Part shown: positions 20,832-26,492 of the stretch, one piece after another | How positions within the stretch are numbered: position 1 is the first letter of the stretch | How the letters are laid out: the number at the start of each line of letters is the position of its first letter | Source: Xanthobacteraceae bacterium | GTDB taxonomy: Bacteria; Pseudomonadota; Alphaproteobacteria; Rhizobiales; Xanthobacteraceae | Direction: 5' to 3' | DNA length: 26,492 bases | Assembly: GCA_019746355.1 (NCBI GenBank) | Contig: JAIESC010000259.1 | Coordinates: 1-26,492 of the forward strand | Translations under genes and position numbers: made by a program | The notes under the pieces: model-generated | Told to the model about the DNA's origin: nothing | Databases searched by the model: none | What the model saw: the letters and a program-made list of their open reading frames with translations, nothing else

Positions 20832-21848
20832 TCAGCGGATCGGCGGCGCGTATTGCAGCCCGCCCTTGTTCCACAGCGCGTTGAGGCCGCGCGCGATCTT
20901 CAGCGGCGAACCCTGCCCGACATTGCGCTCGAACACCTCGCCGTAGTTGCCGACGTGCTTGATGATCCGCACCGCCCAGTCGCTGGTGAGGCCCAGGCCC
21001 TCGCCGTGCTTGCCTTCGGCGCCGAGCAGGCGCTTCACGTCCGGATTGTCCGACTTGAGCTGGTCGTCGACATTGGCCTTGGTGACGCCGAGCTCCTCGG
21101 CATTGACCATCGCGAAATGCGTCCACTTGACGATGTCGAACCACTGGTCGTCGCCGTGGCGCACGGTCGGGCCGAGCGGCTCCTTGGAGATCACCTCCGG
21201 CAGGATGATGTGGTCGTTGACGTTGGCAAGCCGCAGCCGCTCGCCGGCGAGGCCCGAGGCATCGGTGGTGTAGGCGTCGCAGCGCCCGGCGTCGTAGGCC
21301 TTGATCGCCTCGTCGGCGGTGGCGAAGGTCACGGTCTTGAGCTTCATCTTGTTGGCGCGGAAGTAGTCCGCGAGGTTGAGCTCGGTGGTGGTGCCCTGCT
21401 GCACGCAGACCGCGGCGTCGTTCAGCTCGAGCGCCGAGTTCACCTTCAGCGCCTTGCGCACCAGGAAGCCCTGGCCGTCGTAATAGTTGATGCCCGTGAA
21501 GTTCAAACCGAGCGAGGTGTCGCGCGACGAGGTCCAGGTGGTGTTGCGGGCGAGCACGTCGACCTCGCCGGATTGCAGCGCGGTGAAGCGGTCTTTCGCC
21601 GTGAGCGGAACGAACTTGACCTTGTTGGGGTCGTTGAAGATCGCAGCCGCGATCGCCTTGCACAGATCGACGTCGAGGCCAGTCCAGCGGCCTTGCGAGT
21701 CCGGCAGGCCGAAGCCCGCGAGCGTGCCATTCGACCCGCAGTTGAGCACGCCCCGCGATTTGACGGTGTTGAGAGTTTGAGCCGAAGCCGCCGAGGCGGC
21801 CATGCCGAGAGCCGCGGCAAGCGCGACGCGGATGACGACGCTGGTCAT
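20832..21848 (-). CDS. aapJ: General L-amino acid ABC transporter periplasmic binding protein
   Basis: A 338-residue secreted receptor that captures a broad range of L-amino acids and delivers them to AapQMP. The ATG at 21848 is preferred because GGGAG lies 9 nt upstream and because it gives a clean signal peptide ending MAASAASA (residue 23), before QTLNTVKSRG. A longer in-frame start at 21920 would spoil the signal peptide. Family features include GVLNCGSNGTLAGFG, GRWTGLDVDLCKAIAAAIF, the ligand-contact region ARNTTWTSSRDTSLGLNF and the closing segment GNYGEVFERNVG. It is the first gene of the operon, and 175 bp separate it from the divergent metC-like gene. Confidence 0.94.
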   Translation of the reverse strand: MTSVVIRVALAAALGMAASAASAQTLNTVKSRGVLNCGSNGTLAGFGLPDSQGRWTGLDVDLCKAIAAAIFNDPNKVKFVPLTAKDRFTALQSGEVDVLARNTTWTSSRDTSLGLNFTGINYYDGQGFLVRKALKVNSALELNDAAVCVQQGTTTELNLADYFRANKMKLKTVTFATADEAIKAYDAGRCDAYTTDASGLAGERLRLANVNDHIILPEVISKEPLGPTVRHGDDQWFDIVKWTHFAMVNAEELGVTKANVDDQLKSDNPDVKRLLGAEGKHGEGLGLTSDWAVRIIKHVGNYGEVFERNVGQGSPLKIARGLNALWNKGGLQYAPPIR

Positions 21849-22023
21849 GTCACAAATCTCCCAAAAAATGCAGGCTGGCAGGCCGCACATCCCGTGTGAC
21901 CACGCCGCATCCCGCTTCATCCCCTCTATATCGCATCACAGAACGGCCCGTGATTGAGGTCAAGGGGTTGCGACTTTCGGTTCCGACGCCGTAAATGACC
22001 CAAATGGCGGAAATTTCATTGCG
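21849..22023. promoter_or_regulatory. Divergent promoter region, aapJ / metC-like
   Basis: These 175 bp contain the start signals for both operons. On the minus strand a TTGACC hexamer near 21960 and an AT-rich ATATAGA near 21927 are suggestive of an aapJ promoter, but their spacing (about 27 bp) is too large for a sigma70 pair, so positions remain open. Confidence 0.35.
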
Positions 22024-23223
22024 ATGAACAGGCCCGAAGACGGCAAGCCTGCACGCCCTGCTCTAAAGCCCGACACCCAGGTGACCGTGGGCGGCCGCGA
22101 TCCGCAGGCGCATCACGGCTATGTGAACCCGCCGGTCTATCATGCCTCGACGCAGCTCTACCGCACGGCGCAGGAGTACATCGCCCATGACGGCCCATAT
22201 TTCTACGGCCGCCTCGGGACGCCCACGTCGGAAGCGCTGGAAAAGGCAATCCAGCAGATCGAGGGACCGGCCTGCGCCGGCGTAGCTTTGGTACCGTCCG
22301 GGCTTGCGGCGATTTCGACGGCGCTGCTGTCGGTGCTGAAGTCCGGCGACCATCTGCTGATGACCGACAGCGTTTACGGTCCGGCGCGCCGGTTCTGCGA
22401 CGGCGTGCTGGCACGCTTCGGCATTGCGACGACCTATTACGAGCCGTTGATCGGCGATGGTATCGCAAGCCTGATGCAGCCGAACACGCGGGTGGTTTAC
22501 ACCGAGGCACCGGGCTCGCTGACGTTCGAGATGCAGGATATCCCGGCCATCGCCAGGGCCGCGCATGCCGGAGGCGCGCTGGTGCTGACCGACAACACCT
22601 GGGCCACGCCGCTTCATCGCAAGGTGCTGGAGCATGGCGCCGACCTGTCGATCCAGTCCGGCACCAAATATCTCTGCGGCCATTCCGACACGATGCTCGG
22701 CACGGTGTCGGCCAATGCGAACACGTTGCCGCGGCTCAAGGAGACGGTCACCGGCATGGGCCTGTGCGTCGGTCCCGACGACATGAACCTCGCGTTGCGC
22801 GGCTTGCGGACGCTTGCGGTGCGTCTCGCGCGTCATCAAGAATCTGGCCTCATCATCGCGCGCTGGCTCGAGCAGCGGCCCGAGGTGCTGAAGGTGCTGC
22901 ACCCAGCGCTGCCGAGCCATCCCGGTCATGCCGTCTGGAAACGCGATTACACCGGGGCGTGCGGCCTGTTCCCCATCGTCCTTAAGCCGGTGCCGGAAAG
23001 GGCGGTGCTGGCCTTCCTCAATGGGCTCACACTGTTCGGCATGGGCGCGTCCTGGGGCGGCTTTGAGAGCCTTGCCATTCCGGTCGATATCACGGGCGCC
23101 CGCACCGCCACGACGTGGACACCGGGCGGACCTGCGGTCCGCTTTCACGTCGGCCTCGAGGACGTGGACGATCTGATCGCCGACCTGGAGCGCGGCTTTG
23201 CATCGCTCGCCGCGGCGTTGTAG
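22024..23223 (+). CDS. metC: Cystathionine beta-lyase / Cys-Met metabolism PLP enzyme
   Basis: A 399-residue fold-type I gamma-family PLP enzyme. YGR at residues 61-63 (FYGRLGTPT) is the phosphate-binding tyrosine/arginine pair from the neighbouring subunit. VPSGLAAIST (90-99) binds the cofactor phosphate, Asp190 (VLTDNTW) contacts the pyridine nitrogen, and Lys215 in SGTKYLCGHSD is the Schiff-base lysine. The overall sequence resembles MetC, which cleaves cystathionine to homocysteine, pyruvate and ammonia, and often has cysteine desulfhydrase side activity giving sulfide. Family members with lyase, synthase or gamma-lyase activity are hard to tell apart by sequence. The RBS before ATG 22024 is weak. 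An amidase gene follows after 9 bp, so the two are probably co-transcribed. Confidence 0.87.
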   Translation: MNRPEDGKPARPALKPDTQVTVGGRDPQAHHGYVNPPVYHASTQLYRTAQEYIAHDGPYFYGRLGTPTSEALEKAIQQIEGPACAGVALVPSGLAAISTALLSVLKSGDHLLMTDSVYGPARRFCDGVLARFGIATTYYEPLIGDGIASLMQPNTRVVYTEAPGSLTFEMQDIPAIARAAHAGGALVLTDNTWATPLHRKVLEHGADLSIQSGTKYLCGHSDTMLGTVSANANTLPRLKETVTGMGLCVGPDDMNLALRGLRTLAVRLARHQESGLIIARWLEQRPEVLKVLHPALPSHPGHAVWKRDYTGACGLFPIVLKPVPERAVLAFLNGLTLFGMGASWGGFESLAIPVDITGARTATTWTPGGPAVRFHVGLEDVDDLIADLERGFASLAAAL

Positions 23224-23232
23224 GTCAGGCAC

Positions 23233-24678
23233 ATGTCCAAGCCCTCCGACATCGTCATGATGGATGCCGTTGCGTTGTCGCGCGCCATCCACGCCAAAGA
23301 AGTCTCATGCGCCGAAGTGATGGGCGCCTATCTCGACCAGATCGACGCGCTCAATCCCAAGGTCAACGCCATCGTCTCGCTGCAGGACCGCGGCGATCTG
23401 ATGCAACAGGCCAAGGCCCGCGACGCGCAACTGGCGCGCGGCGAGGACTGCGGCGTCATGCACGGCTTCCCGCAGGCGGTGAAGGACCTGACCGCGACCA
23501 AAGGCATCCGCACCACGCAGGGCTCGCCGATCTTCAAGGACTTCGTGCCGACGGCGGACGCCATCATCGTCGAGCGCGTCAAGCGCGCCGGCGCGATCGT
23601 CATCGGCAAGACCAACACGCCGGAATTCGGGCTCGGCACCAACACCTATAACGACGTGTTCGGCCGCACGCTCAACGCCCACGACCAGACCCGGACCGCC
23701 GGCGGATCGAGCGGCGGCGGCGCGGTCGCGGTCGCGCTGCATATGCTGCCGGTCGCCGACGGCACCGACCACGGCGGCTCGCTGCGCAATCCCGCAGCCT
23801 ACAACAACATCTTCGGCTTCCGCCCCTCGTTCGGCCGCGTGCCGGCGCAGCAGCTCGACGGCTTCTACGCGGTGATGGGCACGCCGGGACCGATGGCGCG
23901 CAATGTGCCGGACCTCGCGATGCTGCTCTCGGTGCAGGCCGGCTACGACCCCCGCGCGCCGCTGTCGAACGAGCAGGATCCGGCGCAGTTCGCAGGCTCG
24001 CTCGAGCGCAACTTCAAGGGCGTCCGCATCGCCTGGGCCGGCGATTTCGGCGGGCACATCCCGTTCGATCCGGGGCTGCTCGAGCTCTGCAAATCCGCGC
24101 TGAAGGCGTTCGAAGCGTTGGGCTGCACGGTCGAGGAAGCGATCCCCGACTATCCGATCGCCGAGGTCTGGGAGAACTGGAAGGTCCTCCGGGCCTGGCA
24201 GTCCGGCTCGGCACTGAAGGCGCATTACGCCGATCCGCCGAAGCGCGCGCTGCTCAAACCGGAAGCGCAGTTCGAGGTCCAGAGCGGCGAGAAGCTCAAG
24301 GCCTACGATATCTACGACGCCAACGTGGTGCGCACCGGCTGGTATCAGGCCGTGCGGGCCCTCTTCGAGCGCTACGACTACTGGCTGATGCCATCGGCGC
24401 AGGTGTTCCCGTTCGACGCCATGATCGACTGGCCGAAGACGGTCGGCGGCCGCACCATGGACACGTACCATCGCTGGATGGAGGTGATGATCCCGGTGAC
24501 GATGTCGAGCTGCCCGTCGCTCAGCGTGCCGGTCGGCTTCAACGCTGCCGGCCTGCCGATGGGCATGCAGATCGTCGCAGCGAACCACGGCGAGCTCGCC
24601 TGCCTGCAGCTGGCCCACGCCTATGACCAGGCGACGCGGTGGGTCGAAAAGCGGAAGCCGAAGCTGCTCGGCCTCTAA
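23233..24678 (+). CDS. Amidase signature family hydrolase
   Basis: A 481-residue cytoplasmic enzyme of the amidase signature family, which hydrolyses C-N amide bonds. The Ser-cisSer-Lys triad is visible: Lys84 in GFPQAVKDL, Ser159 in the glycine/serine signature GGSSGGG (157-163), and nucleophile Ser183 in GTDHGGSLRNPA. The residue before GGS is His where many relatives have Thr. GatA of the tRNA amidotransferase is unlikely because no gatB or gatC is nearby and the C-terminal half differs in pattern; the substrate is unknown. Its start overlaps nothing and lies 9 bp after the metC-like gene, with AGG as a minimal RBS. The TAA stop is 3 bp from the stop of the convergent LAB_N gene. Confidence 0.9.
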   Translation: MSKPSDIVMMDAVALSRAIHAKEVSCAEVMGAYLDQIDALNPKVNAIVSLQDRGDLMQQAKARDAQLARGEDCGVMHGFPQAVKDLTATKGIRTTQGSPIFKDFVPTADAIIVERVKRAGAIVIGKTNTPEFGLGTNTYNDVFGRTLNAHDQTRTAGGSSGGGAVAVALHMLPVADGTDHGGSLRNPAAYNNIFGFRPSFGRVPAQQLDGFYAVMGTPGPMARNVPDLAMLLSVQAGYDPRAPLSNEQDPAQFAGSLERNFKGVRIAWAGDFGGHIPFDPGLLELCKSALKAFEALGCTVEEAIPDYPIAEVWENWKVLRAWQSGSALKAHYADPPKRALLKPEAQFEVQSGEKLKAYDIYDANVVRTGWYQAVRALFERYDYWLMPSAQVFPFDAMIDWPKTVGGRTMDTYHRWMEVMIPVTMSSCPSLSVPVGFNAAGLPMGMQIVAANHGELACLQLAHAYDQATRWVEKRKPKLLGL

Positions 24679-24681
24679 TGT

Positions 24682-25014
24682 TTATGCGGCGGCTGCGCTC
24701 TGCTTGCGGTCGCGCAATACGAAATAAAGATTGCGCAGATAGACGAACACGCCGAAGCCCTGCCCGGCGATGAACACCGGGTCACGGCGGTAGAGCGCAT
24801 AGACGAACAGCAGCAGGCCGCCGCCGATCGAGAACCACCAGAACGCAATCGGGATCACGCTTTTGCCGACGCGCTCGGAGGCGATCCACTGCACGACGAA
24901 CCGCATGGTGAAGAACGCCTGCGCGGCAAAGCCGAGCAGCACCCACCAGTCGAGGCGCACCACGAACACGTCGTGCAGATAGTCGCCCACCACATTCGCC
25001 AGATCGATGAGCAT
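24682..25014 (-). CDS. LAB_N (lipid A biosynthesis N-terminal domain) small membrane protein
   Basis: A 110-residue integral membrane protein with about three helices: VLLGFAAQAFFTMRFVVQWIA, IPIAFWWFSIGGGLLLFVYAL and GQGFGVFVYLRNLYFVL. The motifs FxMRFxVQWxxSE, IPxxFWWFS and RNLYF are those of the LAB_N family, which is often encoded beside glycosyltransferases of envelope lipid modification. Its precise role is unknown in the family. The ATG at 25014 immediately follows the TAG of the glycosyltransferase gene, so translation is coupled. It is the last gene of the minus-strand run and ends 3 bp from the amidase stop. Confidence 0.88.
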   Translation of the reverse strand: MLIDLANVVGDYLHDVFVVRLDWWVLLGFAAQAFFTMRFVVQWIASERVGKSVIPIAFWWFSIGGGLLLFVYALYRRDPVFIAGQGFGVFVYLRNLYFVLRDRKQSAAAA

Positions 25015-25752
25015 CTAGACCTCCGAAATTTCCGGCACGCGCTTGCGACGGCGGATCAGCCACCAGACTCCGGCGAGATCAAGGATGCCGATCCAAAGAC
25101 GGTCCCAGAAGCCGTAATTCGACACGCCGTGCTGGCGCGGCCGGTCGACCACGTCGACGTAGCCGATGTCCTTGCCCTCGCGGCGGACCCGCGCCGGCAG
25201 AAACCGGTGCAGCCCGTCGAAATACGGCAGCACCAGGCCCACTTCGCGCGGAAACGCCTTCAGCCCGCAGCCGGAATCGCGCGTGCCGTCCTTCAGGATC
25301 GAGCCGCGCACGGCGTTGGCCACCCGCGACTGGAATTTCTTGAAGCCCGTGGCCTTGCGGCCGACGCGCTGGCCGGCGATCAGGCCCACTTTGGGGGCGC
25401 CCTGCTCCAGCGCGTCGATCAGCTTGGGCAGGAACACCGGATCGTTCTGGCCGTCGCCGTCGAGTGTGACAATGACATCGCCGCGCGCGGCGCGAACGCC
25501 GGTTCGCAGCGCCGCCGACTGGCCGCAGGACTGCGCGTGCCTGACCTGGCGCAGCCACGGATACCTGGCCTTGAGCGCGTCGAGCTCGGCCGCGGTGCCG
25601 TCGGTCGAGCCGTCATTGACGTAGACCACCTCGAAGCGGCGGCCGGACAGCGCCGCCGCGATCTCCTCGACCAGCGGCGCGATGTTGCCGGCCTCGTTCC
25701 GGACCGGAACGATGACGGAAACCGCGGGCGGGTGCGTCAAGGCGTCGCTCAT
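25015..25752 (-). CDS. Family 2 (DPM1-like) glycosyltransferase
   Basis: A 245-residue GT-A glycosyltransferase expected to transfer a sugar to a polyprenyl phosphate at the inner membrane face. The start PAVSVIVPVRNEAGNIAPLVEE begins the Rossmann-like core. Asp47 lies in YVNDGSTDG, and the metal-binding DxD is Asp98-Gly-Asp100 in TLDGDGQND. The acceptor-loop region DSGCGLKAFPRE is typical. The C-terminus has one hydrophobic stretch (LWIGILDLAGVWWLI) then basic residues, as in short DPM1-like proteins that lack the two-helix anchor. I chose ATG 25752 because earlier in-frame sequence runs antisense through the PAP2 gene. It begins 11 nt after the PAP2 stop, in one operon with the LAB_N gene. 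Confidence 0.9.
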   Translation of the reverse strand: MSDALTHPPAVSVIVPVRNEAGNIAPLVEEIAAALSGRRFEVVYVNDGSTDGTAAELDALKARYPWLRQVRHAQSCGQSAALRTGVRAARGDVIVTLDGDGQNDPVFLPKLIDALEQGAPKVGLIAGQRVGRKATGFKKFQSRVANAVRGSILKDGTRDSGCGLKAFPREVGLVLPYFDGLHRFLPARVRREGKDIGYVDVVDRPRQHGVSNYGFWDRLWIGILDLAGVWWLIRRRKRVPEISEV

Positions 25753-25763
25753 GCCGCGTGCTT

Positions 25764-26492
25764 CTAGGCAGCGTGCCGGCGGCGGGCAAGCGCTTTGACG
25801 ATGCGCGGGAGGCCGGGGCCCGGCATCGGCCGCACCGCGCCGCTCGCGGTCATCGCAAACCCCAGGCCCCGGGCGGCGAACCACTGCTGCACCAGCCAGG
25901 CGCCCGTCGCGCCGGCCAGGGCGCCGGCCACCACGTCGCTCGGATAATGTGCCGTCAAGACGATCCGGCTGAATGCGATCAGCACGGCATAGATCCACAT
26001 CAGCGCCCGCGCCTGCGGAAAGATCGCACCGATGGCGAAGAGCGCCGCGAAGGCGGTCGTGGCATGGCCGGACGGCAGGCTCGCATAGTCGACCTTCCAG
26101 CCGAACGGCACGAAGGCCATGGTGTCGAGGCCCGCGACCCGCGGCCGGGCGCGGCCGATCAGCCGCTTGACGATGGTGACAAACAGGCCGGGCACGGCGA
26201 TCGCGGTGAACACGAAGCCGAGCCGCACCGCCCAGGCCGCGAGCACGAGGCGCGACATGCGCGGCAGCGTCGATGTGCTGAGAAGGGCGAGCGCAATCAG
26301 CGCGAGCCCCAGCGGCCAGAGAAAGAAGCCGCCCTTGCCCAGATCCGTAAAGCGGTCGAACGCCTCAACCAGCCGTGCCGGCAGCCGCGGCACCTGGGCG
26401 ATGGCCCAGGCGTCGACGGTCACCATGACGGCGAGCACGGCAACCGCTGCGCCGGCGACGGCCAGCGCCATCTGGCCCGCGCTCGGCCACGG
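25764..26492 (-). CDS. PAP2-superfamily membrane phosphatase (5' end may lie outside the window)
   Basis: A multi-helix membrane phosphatase. All three catalytic motifs are present, numbered from the ATG at 26471: KRLIGRARP (Lys102 to Pro110), LPSGH (132-136) and SRIVLTAHYPSD (Ser168, Arg169, His175, Asp179). Substrates in this family include lipid A, undecaprenyl diphosphate and phosphatidic acid. Placement before a DPM1-like glycosyltransferase and a LAB_N gene favours an envelope-lipid substrate. The reading frame remains open upstream of the ATG at 26471 to the window edge, and no Shine-Dalgarno is seen before that ATG, so the true start could be beyond 26492. The minimum protein is 235 residues. 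Confidence 0.88.
   Translation of the reverse strand, partial: PWPSAGQMALAVAGAAVAVLAVMVTVDAWAIAQVPRLPARLVEAFDRFTDLGKGGFFLWPLGLALIALALLSTSTLPRMSRLVLAAWAVRLGFVFTAIAVPGLFVTIVKRLIGRARPRVAGLDTMAFVPFGWKVDYASLPSGHATTAFAALFAIGAIFPQARALMWIYAVLIAFSRIVLTAHYPSDVVAGALAGATGAWLVQQWFAARGLGFAMTASGAVRPMPGPGLPRIVKALARRRHAA

Noticed and set aside
17944..20946. A 1000-codon open frame on the plus strand across the aap genes
   Set aside because: It is antisense to aapP, aapM and aapQ, which have full family motifs. Its translation is rich in Arg, His and Asp with no domain, as expected for a shadow in GC-rich DNA.
21975..22005. Possible sigma70 promoter TTGCGA-17 bp-GTAAAT before the metC-like gene
   Set aside because: The spacing is right but the -10 element matches the consensus at only three of six positions, which is expected by chance.

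Overview
The window looks like chromosome from a high-GC alphaproteobacterium of the Hyphomicrobiales, close to the Bradyrhizobium/Rhodopseudomonas/Pseudolabrys group. Reasons: an Aap-type general L-amino acid ABC transporter in J-Q-M-P order, an orphan tripartite-tricarboxylate (Bug) receptor, a persulfide dioxygenase-rhodanese fusion, a tandem YkuD-type L,D-transpeptidase, strongly GC-biased coding, and GC-rich palindromic intergenic repeats of a kind common in that group. This assignment rests on gene content, not on a database search. There are no rRNA or tRNA genes, CRISPR arrays or transposases that I can see.

Layout: (1) 1-173, minus: the 5' end of a DapA-family aldolase. (2) 387-2090, plus: an exported L,D-transpeptidase, convergent with a two-gene ferredoxin/flavoprotein operon (4007 to 2025, minus). 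(3) 4184-5626, plus: a protein of three RidA-like domains, meeting a membrane diguanylate cyclase (minus) stop codon to stop codon. (4) 7056-8474: CPD photolyase, overlapping the end of a Tat-exported flavin amine oxidase (minus). (5) 10189-15287: a sulfur-leaning stretch with cysteine synthase, AlaX editing factor, a small ABM-like protein (minus), and the plus-strand run sseA-SDR-persulfide dioxygenase/rhodanese. (6) 15288-15774: the only long gene-free stretch, built of palindromic repeats. (7) 15775-16725, minus: Bug receptor, divergent from an AT-richer gene (16777-17598) whose product looks like a proteasome/HslV-type Ntn hydrolase. (8) 17613-21848, minus: aapJQMP, divergent from a metC-like lyase plus amidase pair (22024-24678). 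(9) 24682-26492, minus: PAP2 phosphatase, family 2 glycosyltransferase and LAB_N protein, an envelope lipid module.

The working theme is scavenging and processing of amino acids and sulfur compounds. AapJQMP imports amino acids. The lyase/amidase pair, cysteine synthase, mercaptopyruvate sulfurtransferase and persulfide dioxygenase-rhodanese can interconvert cysteine, sulfide and persulfide. The envelope genes (L,D-transpeptidase and lipid module) are ordinary housekeeping.

The most unusual items are the orphan Ntn-hydrolase-like gene with foreign base composition, the triple-RidA exported protein lacking the catalytic arginine in all three units, two families of palindromic repeats (one a symmetric 142-bp element), and a run of tail-to-tail gene pairs with touching or overlapping stop codons.
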